NCBI GenBank assembly: GCA_015680685.1
Contig: MNCI01009661.1
Location: 9,769 to 73,768 of the forward strand
Direction of reading: 5' to 3'
Length of the DNA stretch: 64,000 nucleotides
Source: Gnetum montanum
Taxonomy: Eukaryota; Streptophyta; Gnetopsida; Gnetales; Gnetaceae
Of this stretch, positions 36,451 through 48,920 are shown one piece after another. The notes beneath the pieces were generated by a model. The model ran no database searches. It had not been told where the DNA came from and worked only from the letters and a program-made list of their open reading frames with translations. Numbering within the stretch: position 1 is the first letter of the stretch; each line of letters starts with the position of its first letter. A program made the translations under genes and the position numbers.

Positions 36451-37241
36451 TGATGAATCATGCAAAGGTTTGTGTCAATCAACATGTGTCAATGCATCCC
36501 CATCGATGCATGGGTTGATGCGTTGACATGGTGTCTATCTCTATCTATATAAATGTATGTACCCACTACATTTATGGCACCATTGAGTTAATAGAGTATC
36601 TAAGTTCTTGCAGTTTGTTTCCATGAAAGTTAGAATATTTTCTAAGTACCTGCAGTAGGACTTCAAGAATTGTATGGATCCTTATTCAAGCATCAATGTA
36701 CCTAAAAGCTTTGATGTGCCAACAATAAAGATAATATTCTCATAACTCCTTGCAACACATAAGAATAGATTAATGTTTACTTCCATGCATTTTATTATTC
36801 ATGCACTTTACATTCATGGCTTTAATTAATTAATACACATAAGTACAACTACCTCAAAAATACCTTTAATGCTTGGTAATCCCAGTGGTATTATCACTTG
36901 GTTTGCTAAGTAGCCTGGCACTTGGTAACCTAGTAGCATTCTTAATGAGATCAAGATGTGCACGAAAGGTGGGCCTAGATACTTATGTTAGGAAGTAGAT
37001 TAAGGCATTANAGATTAAATCAAATAAAATATAAAATCAATAAAATCATATGCCTTGGCTTACACTTAACTGTACACTTGCGCTTACACAAGTGAAGCCA
37101 AAAAGATAACAATCACATCCTTAGGTTACTATCTTAGTTATTGTGCATTTAGAGGGCTAAAGGTGACATAATTCAACTAGATCACTAGTGCAATGCTTGT
37201 GATTTTTATGGTTAGGTGTAGGAACTGATCATTACTCATCA
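36451..37241 (+). repeat. 3' LTR of element E
   Basis: It starts TGATGA, ends CTCATCA and has a TATA box TATATAAA (36546-36553). U3 holds inverted TGCATCCCCATCGATGCA and TGGGTTGATGCG words. It shares with LTR B the block ACACATAAGTACAACT and the CTTGGTAATCCCAGT / CTTATGTTAGG order, so it is a related family. An ambiguous base lies at 37011, 230 bases from its end. Confidence 0.85.
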
Positions 37242-39570
37242 CCTACCCTTAAGATGCTAAATGTCATCAACTCCTTTAACAAAGATGTAAAGAAATTCAT
37301 CATCCAAGTTCATGGTGTACTTGTCACCTTTGCCATCAATGAATCTATCTTTAGTGATCTCTTTGACATCCCTTGTGAGGGTATGAAGGTTGTCACTAAA
37401 CCAAGGAAAGAGGTCAACCACCAAGAGAAATTGAAATAATGGTTAAACACTCATCGCAAACACTCTAGATTGACTCTAAACCATTACTAGGTCATAGAGG
37501 CAAATAAGATGTATCCATTATTTTGGTCCCAGGAATTCTCAAAGTTACTATCACAAAAGAAGATCATGGGCATTGAATATGCATGGACCATGAAAAAGGT
37601 CCTCACTAAAGATGTTTAATTTAACTAGACTACTCATTTGGTTTCTAGGCTATGAGGGGAGATCTTGAAACTCTAGGATGACCTTGTAATGATATGCCAC
37701 ATGCTCTTTGTATTTATTGTGGCATATCTAAGGTTCATAGAGTTCCTAGTAGTGCAAAAGGATAGACAATGGATAAGTCAAGATCCATCCCAACTTTCTA
37801 AGTGAAACACATTTTTCCAACCATGCAAGCTTAGAACCCACCAAAGGATTTAGGGAATTATTGTATGTTATCACTAAGCACTTTAGTGGTATCCATTGTC
37901 ATTTCCCTAACAGCATGGGGGTTGAACCCCAAGTTTCCTCTAGAAATGTTAAGAAGGCTAAGCAGTTACATGTCAAAGCTAATGGAGCAGCTAGAGCAAA
38001 ATTGCAGAGGCCTATGGTTGAGGAGACATCACCATTTTTTGAGTAGCCTACAAAGAGGAGGCTTATATTACACTTGGACAGGAGAATCATATGATTACAA
38101 GTACATTATACTTGTGTTATTTCTATTTAAGTTATTTTTCATTTATGTTCTATGTTATATGATCATGTTGTTATTTTCATTTAGGTAAAATATGCTAAGT
38201 TGTTCTATTTTTTGTCTCCATTGTCCTTGTAGGTAAACAACAAGAACTGGTAGCCTAGGCAGTAGCAATGAAGGTGACACAAAAATGCCTAAAGGAGGAG
38301 GCTATACAATGGGATGAGGATGAGGGGCTATCTAATGCAACATTGGATGACCTTAATGCTCTATTTGACAGTTCATAGTTAGGTGAATCTCCCATTATCA
38401 TCCCAGATCATCTTCTAAGTACTTGTGAATTTTTTTTTATATGTTGCATTTTGTAGTTTCATGTTTAAACTTTGTTTTTATTATTAAACTATGGTCATGC
38501 TTGTTGTATCTCTTGAACCTTAACTAGGTGCTTCCACATATACATTTTTTATGAAATCATGGGTGGAGGTTCCTAACAAAATGAAGTTCATGCATGGGAT
38601 GGCCAAAGACATGATTAATCAATTGCAATGGATTTCTTTTGATGCTGGTGAGAACCTTAGCTTATTTTTGAACTCTACTATTTCCATTATTTATGCATTT
38701 TAGTTTCACATGGGTTTCATGGTTATATGATCTTAGTTATCTAAACATTTTTTTGGCTATTTTATTATTCATTGTTTATTGGTTTTATGTGTTCATCTTT
38801 GTTGCATTGCTTGTAATATCCAAGGTTGGATGGGATTCCAACCATGTCATTGAAATTGATGAACTTCCCAACCTTCCACATAATGTGGAGTATGTTCCAC
38901 AAAGGTTATATAAAAGCTCCATTGAATGTGCACTCTCATGTACTCGAACCTTGTGGGAATGTCATTCATGGCAAGTTTTCCCTTACTAGGAGTCATGTGG
39001 AGCAAAATCTACAAATGAACTTATTACCTCATAAGGACAGTGATGGAGGGACTACTGTACTTGAGTCCTTATGTAGGGCTAGGCACAAAAGAACCATAAG
39101 AAAAAGTATAAGGCTGAATGGGAGATCTACCTAAAGTGGCTACAAGAGAAGTCAATCAAGAATTGCAAGTTAGAGCTATTCATGAAGGAAATCAATGTTG
39201 AAGATGCCTTTAAGCTATTTGAAAGCTTTCTGGTGGTGGCTAATTCCCCAACTCCTCAAGTCACTACCACTTTTGGGGAGGTGACCACCACTACATTTTC
39301 ATAGGAGCCACCTACATGAACTAATGTTGATGAAAGCAACATCTTAACTAACATTAATCTTGGGGAAGTGGATTAAGCAACCAAACTAGAAAGATTTAAA
39401 TTATACCAAACTAAGTTATATTTTAGTTTGGTATAAATTATAACTTAGTTTCTTGTTGATAACTAATTAGACTTCTGTTGTTATGATTGGTACAAGTTCT
39501 CGATGATAGTAGTGGCCCCAATGATGATCATGTTGGAGATGCCCCTCCTCCTCCTCCAGTTGCACGTTAG
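37242..39570 (+). pseudogene. aORF2 (D2 copy), 5'-truncated by element E
   Basis: The first visible block is NVINSFNKDVKKFIIQVH (37254), matching D1 at 21700 and D3 at 31350. Then KMYPLFWSQEF, KKVLTKDV, and the small exons. Inferred introns: 38101-38232, 38419-38527, 38648-38824 and one ending at 39496. Exon junctions fall at the same places as in D1. The C-terminal exon has SSGPNDDHVGDAPPPPPVAR and a TAG at 39568-39570, matching the end of D1. It lies convergent to D2 gag-protease. Confidence 0.65.
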
Positions 39571-40540
39571 TTCCATCAATTTTGATCATGATATTGGTTT
39601 ATTTTTATTTTTTTTATGTGATGTTACGGCTATTCCTAGGCATTGGTTGTTGGAAGACGGTTTATTATTTTTTATGTTATTACTACATAGTGTAGCTATG
39701 GTTGTTGGACTTCTATTTATTTTATATGTTTATTATTGATTAAAATCTTGTCACAATGTGTGACTATGGCTACAAGTTATGGACATTTTGGTTATTATTA
39801 TTTTTAAAACTTTAATTTTTCTTCTATGTTTTAGCATTCTTATTTTTATGCACCTCGTGCATTTTACATGTTAATATCATGAGGCTACATTGGGATACGT
39901 TGGCTAAATCATGCAATCATAATGTAATATTTGGTAAGGTGAAAATTCAAATTAACTAGGCCAATAAAATGTAAACTAAGGCATATCATAAATACAACAT
40001 AAATAGGTCATAAAGGTATTACTAGTTTTAGGTCATGGCAGGCCATGTACATTGCCAGTTTTAGGCCATAACCTAGTCATGCACGTTGCTAGTTTTAGGC
40101 CATGGTAGGTCATTTTTTTTCCATTTTTAGGCCATGGTAGGCTACAACATTTTGCTAGTTTTAGGCCATAGTGGGCCACAACATTTTGCTAGTTTTAGGA
40201 CAATGTGCCACAACGTGCTAGTTTTCATGGTATGTTTAGGTTGTACATTTAAAAAAAAATACAAGGCATAAAAATGTAAATCATAAACAAGGATAAATTA
40301 TAGGTGACATGCAAAATAAGGATAAACTAAGGTAAAATAAAGTAATGCAAAATCAATATGTATAAACAAAGGTTAAATAAGGCTAAGAAAACAACAAAGA
40401 AGGCTACACAGTTATGCACGTAGGAGCAAGCGAATAGGAAACATATGTCCAACTGTGCAAGTATTTCTTAATCTTTGAAAAATTAGGAAATTTATATTGT
40501 CAACATTACATAAATTTTTATTCCTCATTTCCTTTGCTAA
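39571..40540. other. Spacer between aORF2 and gag-protease in D2, with GGCCATGG repeats
   Basis: About five GCTAGTTTTAGGCCATGGTAGGCCA-like units occur at 40020-40225. The rest is AT-rich. It corresponds to 24046-24847 in D1 and would be the 5' part of the intron, but the donor position reads GAGGAATAA instead of GGTGAGTAC, so splicing here is lost. Confidence 0.6.
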
Positions 40541-43500
40541 CCACAATGAAGGGGAGCTCGTCCCATGGTGCATCCATGGTTCTATTGTTTTTGATTTTTT
40601 CCTCTTTTACTCTAACAGGCCTTTAGACTTTGTCCTTGACTATAGTAGTTTCTTCCTAAAACTCCAATTTTGACCCTTGCTCTACATCAATGTTGTTAAC
40701 TATCAAGGAAACTACACTATCACCATGAATAATTATTTCACCTCCTTCATAAGACAAGTGAATTTCTTGGTGGATAGGTAAGAAAAAAACTCATAATTGA
40801 GCTAGCCAAGGCCTCCCCAAGATGAGATTGAATCCTGGTGTCTCTTCCACCACCAAGAAACTAGCTATTATGGTGAATTTTTCCCCTACTACAAAGTCCA
40901 ACAAGATTGAGCCTTCGACTACAACTCAAGATCTATTAAAGGATTTAAGAGCAGAAGTTAAGATATGTTGCATGTATTCTATTACATCCAAATGTTCAAC
41001 AATGGTATAGGATATAATGTTTAACATAGAGTTCATGTGCACTCTATATCCCTTGTATTACCCTACCCTTATTATTATGAAAAGAGGGGCCTTCGTTATC
41101 AAACCATCTTGGGGATTCGTTTTGATTTTGCTATTACAAAACACTATTATTATTGACTTCATTTCTTCCATTCATGAAGGTGGTATCATCACTGCATGGA
41201 TGGAAATTTCACTAACAAGGATGTCCTCACTAATAGAAATTACAGTAAACATTTTTACTAGTTCCTCACAGTGAGCAACATGAGTCATTACTAGGTCATA
41301 CAAGCTATGGGAAATGTTCTTCTATTTCAGAGACTGCTTAAACTATTCCATAGCATTGACGAAGTCTTTTTCATCAATTTTTGGCTTCTTATTATTATTA
41401 GTATTAACTTCCACTATGCATAGTAGGATACAAACTTCATGTTTCAATAGTTTTGGTTTGGTCTCTTTTCCCTTTCCTTATGGTTTGGAATCCTTCCTTG
41501 ATTAACTAGTTGAAGCATCTTAAGCATTTGAGCTCATGGGGATGGATGAAATAGGAGTGGGCTTCAATGGTTCCACCTTCTTCCATGTCCTAGCCTACTT
41601 GTTGTCTTTAGTTTTATGGTTTATCATATACTTCTTGCATTGTTTAGTTTGTGATTTCTTATTATTGTTCTACACACAAGTCATTACATTAGCCACCATG
41701 GGGGGATGTTGCTCAGTTATAGTTGTTAGTTTGGTTGTAGTAGGAGGAGGAACTCTAATCACAAAAGGTTTCTTGGAAGGTGTTGGCGATGGTATCCTTA
41801 CAAGAATAGGAGGCCTTGAACTAGAAGAATTTGAAGGACCCCTTTTCTTGCTAGGGGGTAGGCTTCCACCTAGGTCTAGAGTTGCTACTCATGTTGAATG
41901 TTGCTATGGTGTAAGGGCTACTATTGGCATTCAATTGGTCCTTGTAGACCTACATGGACTAGTTCTATGGCCTAACCAAGTTATAAGAATCAAGAATTAG
42001 CTCATCATTATCTATCATCTTCTACAAGTCACCCTTCAAGGCTAGGAAAAAATTAATATCATGACCTGGAAGTTGATGATAGTGATAGAAACAATCAAGT
42101 TCAAAGTACTTAGGTCCAAGTGGATCATCCTTAGTTACTAGAGTAGGATTCCTTGTAATCTCGCATAATCAATCCTACCTCTTGTGGGCATTCTTGGTCA
42201 TTTTTTTTTACTGGATCTTCCACTCTTTAGCAACTAGTCAAGGAGTTCAGATGATTTTAAGGATAACTTTGTGTGCTTTAACCGATCTTTTCTCTCAAAG
42301 TTAGAGCTTGTGTTACTCAATGTAGATGCCCCAGATGTTGATGATTGGTTGTTTATGGTAGGGGCCTTGGATTGATTTATTTTTAACCCCTACGTTTTTC
42401 TATTATCTTTGGCCACAATGGCCATAACTACATAGTTTTGCCTCCCCTTCTCCCTATTCTTCGATGTGTGCTAGGTTTTATACACCATGCAGGAGGGATC
42501 ATGGGTTGCCTCAACAGCATCCTCTATGTTCTTTACCTAGGAGAAGGCTTGACTAAATGATCACATATCTAGGTAATAAAGCTTATACTTGATAAAATCA
42601 TTAACCACCCCCTTGAATATATCTAGAAGATGAATTTTGTCTATGGGTTTGAAGATCTCATTCAATAGAGCATTCCATCTTTGGATGAACTTATGAACCA
42701 GTTCAAGGGGCCCCTGTTTGATTTTTATCAATTGGTCCAAGATGGTTTTAAGTTGTACTTAAAATAGTTTACAAATTGTAATATCAATTCTTCAAGAGAA
42801 GATATAGATCCTTGAGTAACGCATGATACCATCCTAATGCCTTCCCAGTAAGAGAGATAGGGATGATCCTCATTATGGTATGAGGCCAAGGATATAGCAA
42901 TAGGTACTAGGAGTGGAAGGTAATGAGGTGAGCATGGGGATCACACTCATCATTGTATTTGATAAATTAGGATATGGGAATGCTTGGGGAAAGAGTTATT
43001 TTTGGGATAGCAAGACTGATAGGATCATCCTAATAGAAATCAATGATCTTGACTATCTAAATTGTTGAAGATTTAAGCTTATGTAACTCTTTCATAAGGT
43101 CCTAGATCATTTAGAAGGCCTAATCCAAGCCTTGATGCATTCTCGTGGGTTGTGGAATTTATACATAGGGTTGTGGTGTGAGTTGAGAGACCTGTGGCCT
43201 TGCAATGGGTTGTAGCACAAAAGGAAGTGGCTAGATTATCACTATCATTAGGGGCTAAATAATGAGAAAGAGATTTGTGTTAGCACCTATGGGTTGGAGG
43301 GAACAAATAGCATGTGTGACCCATGGATTACTTGGAATCCCACTATGGGACCTACTAGCATGAAGAATGAATGATCAATGTTCAAGTACATCGGTGATGA
43401 CCATGTAGAACAAGGCTGCATGGAAAAGGCATAGAAGAAAAGAGGGATGTTGATTAGGACACCGATTATGCCTAGTGGGCTACTATGATGGGTGCTGGCC

Positions 43501-44003
43501 CAAACATGGTAGGGTACATGGGAGAAGATGGTTGAAGATCCTACCCCATAGAGGAGACAAGAGAGGTTGAAGTGGATATGGTAACTTGGATAGCCAATTA
43601 TTGGAAGGGGCTCCCTAGGAAGTTGTCAAGTTTAGGTTCAACCTCGAATTCATCATGTTCTTCATGATCACCCTCTAAGCTTGACTCCTTGCTTGGTTCA
43701 TCCATCTCAACCAATTGAGATAAGATGCATGTGTGAGTGTCACTTATAGGTAGTTTATCATAAGAAGAAGGAATTTACTCCTTCTTGTTGCAGTGGATCA
43801 ACTCATACTTACATTTGGATTTAGCTTTTGCATGTGAAATGAGTAAGCCATCTTGGATTCTAATGCATATAAAATTATAGTAATTTTCATCTATCATGGG
43901 AAAATCTAGGATTCAACCCCCTCTGTCTGAGTGATCACCTACACTCAGCCACCATTGGATCTTTCAGGTCATAAATTCTCATTGCATCTTGGTTTGATGC
44001 CAT
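40541..44003 (-). pseudogene. gag-protease polyprotein of element D2
   Basis: ATG at 44003 (MASNQDAMRIYDLKDP), then one minus-strand frame to about 40541 with scattered stops. Gag core near 43030-42720 (FIKYNDECDPHAHLITF, GKALGWYHALL), FIKYKLYYLDM and EDAVEATHDPSCMVYKT, a linker, and protease at about 41010-40690 (SYTIVEHLDVIEYM, VVEETPGFNLILGRPWLAQL). The active site reads HMNSMLN, so the catalytic Asp is lost. The end PWDELPFIVVSKGNEE matches DELPFNIISEGDGE of D1 at the donor. No RT follows on the left; aORF2 does. Confidence 0.75.
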
Positions 44004-45892
44004 GTCTATTAAAATAATAGGTAAAACTATTGATTGACTGAAAGCTATTGTCAATAATTTAACTTTAATTAAATTTTTTTAATTAGTTAAATAAAAATTC
44101 TAGTAGGTGGAATTTCCCAAGGTGTAAATGGTTTTGGCTGAAAAATGATTGTAACTACAACTATAAGTGTAGTGTAGGTTACAGTGGTAGTGGTATGCAT
44201 TGCACTCAGAAAAATGTGAGAGTTTTAACATTGGTAAAACCAACTATGTTGTCTTTACCAGCAAGGGCTACAATGGAATGGGTAAGCCCAAAAAAACTAT
44301 GCTAGAAATACCTCCTCCTAAAAAAGTGTGCTAGGTTGTAAAAAGGTAAGTTTGAAATATTGATTTTTTATGACCTACACTAGATTTTTTAGTGAAACCA
44401 CATTTCCTTTCATCACAAAATTTCATAGCAAGGGGGTTGGGTGGTTGGATCAGGACTACGCTAGGCTTCCAAAGCATCCAAAGGTAGGTTTTAACAAGCA
44501 TAAGTGGCAAATTTTGCTAGAACCATGCTTGCTTTGGAAAATCCAACAATTGCTGTAAACATTTTATGAAAACCCAAATCACCTACAACTAATATGTTGG
44601 GTATTGGTTGCAGAAAAATGGATAGTAGCGTTGGTTTTCTCAGCATAAATTTTTGGTATGGATTTTTAAGTTTTAAAATTTGCAAAAAACAAAACTTGAT
44701 TTTGAAAGGGTAGATTAGATTTTGACAAAGATCTTGGATGGACATTCTCCTTATAACACCAGAAAACTATAACGCTTGAAAAATTTGGTCACTAGAAAAA
44801 CTGAGAATTCTAAGTGAAATAGTTTTAACATTGGATCCCAAGGGCCTCTAAGAAGGAGGATCCAAGGTACCCTGGACTTCAGAAGTATCAACGGGGTAAA
44901 TAACTTAAATAAAATGAAAATACAATTAAAAATAAAGCACAAAAATTAATCATGAAATAAACTTGCACAACAAATGAACTATAAAATTTATTGAAAATAA
45001 TAAAATTTCTGCATAAGTAGAGTTCAAATGTATACAAATTATATGCCTAAGTGCATAAGGAGTTTGCTCAAATAAAGCTTGAAGCCTATTGAAGTTGACA
45101 AGTTGCATTCTATAATCAAATTCATGATCCAAGTACTTCCCCACTTCAATTGTCAAAACTCCTTAGTGGTTTTTAGCTTAGAACTGCAACATTGATTCAA
45201 AGGGGGTAATTAATGTGTTTGATCTTTTGGAACTTTGGAACTACACTAGGAGTCTCAAATGCCCAATTAATTACAAAATTACTGCAAAGGTCTTAAAAAA
45301 TGCCAAAGGCTTTTAGGTGCTCAAGGTTGTAAAAGGTGGAACTAAGAAAATTCATTTTGCTAATCAAAGAATTATTTTCATGGAACCCGTTCACCATGTT
45401 CAAATTTTCCTTTTATAGGCTATATAGTTGTTAGTTTTGGGCTGCAAATTTTTTCCATGATTTCTAATAGATTAAGGTGATTTGCAAGTGTGGCATCAAT
45501 GCTAAGGGTTATAGAAACTACACTGGCCACTACTAGGAAAATGAAAACTTAACACTTTCAATGCTAGGTGTAGGTGGTTCCAACATAGTTGTGGCTATAG
45601 CCACCATAAAAAACCATAAATATGCAAAATTTGGTAGTTTCCAAGGCATTTTCAGCCTTCCTAAGCCCAAATATAGACATGACATAGCTTTTTTTACTTG
45701 GGAAGTGAGGCTACAACAACTTATGAGGTATTTTTCAGCCTCAAGAAGTTGAAATATGCAAGATTACAACTCATGGACTATAAACCTTACATTTTACAAT
45801 AAAATTCCAAACTCAAGTTTAACAGTGAAGGTTACAATGCCAAAAAGGTTGTAGCATGAATTTTCTTAGTGGTATTTCACTAGGGTTCCATA
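44004..45892 (-). mobile_element. 5' LTR and leader of element D2
   Basis: The minus strand starts TGAAATACCA at 45892, as D1 does at 30563. A TATA-like pair (CTATATAGCCTATAAAAGG) lies at about 45430-45411, some 470 bases in. Shared blocks with D1 include GGGCTTAGGAAGG / GGTCTTGGGGAGG-like sequence and a GCAAATTTTTTCC word. The end of the LTR and the primer site are not identified. Confidence 0.55.
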
Positions 45893-45893
45893 C

Positions 45894-46827
45894 ATTATTA
45901 AACTAGTCAAACAAGCTGATGGTTGGGCCTAACAATCCTAGAACCAAACCATCAAGTGTCAAATACACTAGGCAAGGGAAATTGATAATGAAATTAGCTT
46001 CAACACATTATTAAAACTTAAACCCTAGTTTACACACTACTGGGATCAGTCCCATAATCTAACATGTGCACCCCATAGCTTTCTATCCAAGATACCAAAA
46101 TCCAAATACATTATGCCAACATGTGGTGCAATGTATGTGACACAAATAAGCTATTAACCTAGTTAACGTTACTCATACACTACCCAAAATATTTAAACAA
46201 GCTATGAACCTATCCCACACAATTCATACAGTGTCATACAAACTCAAACAAGCTAATAACCTAGTCAACAATGTTCATAAGCTACCATACCAAAACCCAT
46301 AAGCTGTCAACAAGGTCTAGGATGGTCACATGCCACCAAATTAGGCCTCAAACACTATGGATCTATCCTAGGATGCTCACACGCTCTCCACTAGGTCCCA
46401 TGTGCTAAGGATCTCTTCTAGAGTATCCACACATTACCAAGCTAGGTTCCACATGTTGGGAATCTCTCACAAAGTGATCACATGCTCCCAAACTGGGTCA
46501 CACATGCTATGGAACTAGTCTAAAGTGTTCACACACTATCAACCTAGGTCACACATGCTATCATCCTATCTCATAATGTCCACACCCAATCACATTGCCT
46601 CTTACATGCTTGAAATGGGAATACTTAGCTTTTGCAGCTTATTTGACACAAAAGCCTACTATTTTTCTCATATATAACCTATTTTCATTTAATTTTTGCT
46701 TATTTTAATCATATAATAACTCAAAAAGTAAATAATATTATTTATTACATTATTTTATCTTTTTCTAGCCTTATTTGATAAATTTGACCATATAGATGCT
46801 ATTTAATATGCTCTTGTTAACATGCAA
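45894..46827 (+). other. Tail of the intron upstream of pol in element F
   Basis: Noncoding sequence with a 51-bp tandem array (separate entry), an AT-rich tract, and the block TTTAATATGCTCTTGTTAACATGCAAG that aligns with the acceptor region of D1. The acceptor TAG or CAG has become CAA (46825-46827). Confidence 0.45.
46145..46605 (+). repeat. 51-bp tandem array upstream of pol in F
   Basis: About nine diverged units of 50-53 bases. Each contains an AAGCTATGAACCTA / CTATGGATCTA-like block, then GxTCACACxCT and CTAGGTCACACATG. Later units (46360-46560) are closest to each other. It occupies the same position relative to RT as the ~190-bp array in D1, but the sequence differs. Confidence 0.7.
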
Positions 46828-47935
46828 GATCAAACTATGGATACATAGAAATATTTTGACTTGCCATTAAACCTGAATGGATTCTATGGTAATGTTGACC
46901 AACCTATTAATATCGAATATCTAGATCTTGAGCTTGCAAGCTTGTTGGACAACATATCTTAAATAGATAATTTCTTAGAATGGCCTGATTACATAGTCAA
47001 AACCCTTCACTTAGAGGCTAAAGAAATTACAAAGGATTCTCTAGTTGAATTTCCTATTACAACCCACAATAGTGAGGACAAAACATTGAAACTAAGTTCC
47101 TCACCCAAACCTTAGTTAGCCCAAGCATCACTGAGGCTTTCCAAGATAATATTAAGACCTTTACATGGTCATATGAAGACATGCCACGACTTGATCCATG
47201 CTTAGTCCAACATAACATGATATTTAACCCTATAATTAAACCTATTAAATAAAAAGTTTGTAAGATTAGACTAGACCTAACTCTAGCAAGTTGTGATGAG
47301 ATTAAGAAGCTTTACCAAGCTAGTTTCATCTCAGCCATCAACTATGTTGATTGCGTATCTAACAGAGTGGTAGTCCCTAAGATGAATGGAAGTATTTGTA
47401 TATGTATCAATCTTTATAACCTCAACAAGGAATCATTAAGGATGACATTCCTTTACCTAGTATTGATCAACTCATTGATACTATGGTTGGTCATGCCTTG
47501 TTATCCTTTATGGATGAATTCTCACAATACAACCCAATTAGGATCAACCCAAAGCATTATTTGTATACGAACTACATGACCCCTTGGAGAACCTTTTGTA
47601 TATCTATGTCTTTTGATCTAAAAAAACATAGGTATAATGCATCAATGAGCTATGACTTATATCTTTAGTAATTATATGCTAGGTTTACTTAATAATTATG
47701 TTGACAATATAGCCATGAACTCCAAGGTAGCTAGTGACTATGCACATGACCTAAACTTAGTACTTCAATGTTATCTCAAGTATGAACTTTCACTCAATCT
47801 TGAGAAGTGTATCTTTGGTGTTAAAACCAAGAAATTTTTTGTCTTTATAGTCTCCAAGGTAGGAATACAAGTTGATCCTAATAAGGTTAAGTCCATAACC
47901 AACTTATTAGCACCTAAAAACCTTTAAAAACTACA
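46828..47935 (+). pseudogene. Reverse transcriptase of element F (Tat/Ogre lineage)
   Basis: N-terminal blocks YLDLELASLLDN and LEWPDYIVKTLHLEA match D1 at 1300-1150. WSYEDMPRLDP follows at 47170, then FISAINYVD, VVPKMNGSICICINLYNLNK, GHALLSFMDEF, YVDNIAMNSK near 47700, SLNLEKCIFGV and VSKVGIQVDPNKVKSI. The active-site YVDD has become YVDN (G-to-A), and frameshifts occur near 47450 and 47640. It is inactive. Confidence 0.85.
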
Positions 47936-47939
47936 TGGT

Positions 47940-48450
47940 CTATAAGGTAGAATGTAATTTATTTGTTGGTTCATCTTGAGGCTTAAGGATAAGCTACAAT
48001 CTATGCAACACTTTCTTAATAAGGAAGTTCACTATGAGTGGACAAATCAGTGTGAAATAGCATTTGATAATATTAAGCAAGAGTTAGTTAAGTTAAGTTT
48101 TCAACTATGTATTCTCTTTAGAAAGATAATCATTCTACATCTACCTTGTAATCTCTAATACATCCATAGCCTCTTTACTCTATCAAAGACAAGATGATAG
48201 AGTAGAGTTGCCAATTTATTACTTGATCCATGCATTAGTAGCTTATGAAACCTAATACACTGAGGTTGAAAAGAACTTCCTAGCCTTAGTATTCTCTTTG
48301 AAGAAATGGATACACTACTTCTTTAGGAGTCAATTCAATGTCATATGCAAGGAGAACGTACTAAGATTCATCATGACCAACATCTATGAGAGTAGCTGAA
48401 TAGCCTAATGGGAAGCCATCATAACCAAGTTTGACCTACATTATGTTTTC
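47940..48450 (+). pseudogene. First RNase H domain of element F
   Basis: The frame gives LQSMQHFLNKEVHYEWTNQCE as the RT-RNase H connection, then IYYLIHALVAYE, YTEVEKNFLALVFSLKKW, HYFFRSQFNVICKEN and WEAIITKFDLHYVF. The Glu of VEKNFLAL is retained; the aspartate after the YxDD side is degraded. This is the usual gypsy-type domain and, in Tat elements, is followed by a second one. Confidence 0.75.
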
Positions 48451-48569
48451 TAATCCTAAAAGAAAGATCAAGCCATAGCAATGTAATTAACTAGCTCTCT
48501 AATACAAGACAATGTAGCCGTATATCTTGAGTTCCCCAATGAACATGTTAACATCATAAACAATGTACC

Positions 48570-48920
48570 TAAGGAATATGAGGCCATCATGCACTTCGAT
48601 AGAGCTTCCACTACATATGGAACTAGTGCCGATGTCATCATAGCACTTCCCTCAAGAAAAATCCAATCCTTTTTCTATCATTTTGAGTTCTCATGTACCA
48701 ACAACATGACAAAGTATGAAGGATTACTCAAAGGGATGATGATAGCTCATGACCATGGATATACATGTTTGATGATAAAGGCTAATTCTTAATTGATAAT
48801 CAACCAAGCAACTAAGGTATATGTTAGTAAAGCTAAACATTTGCAGTTGTATTATGATGTAGTTAAAACACTCTTGTAGCAATTTAAAGATATTAATAGA
48901 CAACACATTCTATGAGCTGA
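48570..48920 (+). pseudogene. Second (archaeal-type) RNase H domain of element F
   Basis: MHFDRASTTYGTSADVII carries the first Asp, TNNMTKYEGLLKGM the Glu, and MIKANSXLIINQ the region where GDSELVINQ is usual, so that Asp is an Asn. A separate aRNH domain after the gypsy RNase H is diagnostic of the Tat lineage (Ogre, Retand and relatives). This identifies F, and by homology D1, as Tat-type. Confidence 0.8.

Larger units (their letters stand above)
32700..37241 (+). mobile_element. Element E: 5'-truncated B-like retrotransposon
   Basis: Only the 3' third is present: promoter-like region, aORF1, polypurine tract (GTTGTAAGGGTA, 36439-36450) and 3' LTR. Gag and pol are missing. The left junction with the D3 aORF2 near 32700 has no LTR; the right junction at 37241/37242 falls inside the D2 aORF2. 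This fits insertion into D2 followed by a deletion that removed the 5' part of E together with the left part of D2. Confidence 0.7.

Noticed and set aside
41536-42000. 154-codon open frame on the plus strand
   Set aside because: It lies opposite the D2 gag-protease frame, which aligns with D1 over its whole length. The D1 counterpart at 25834-26175 is a shadow of the same kind.
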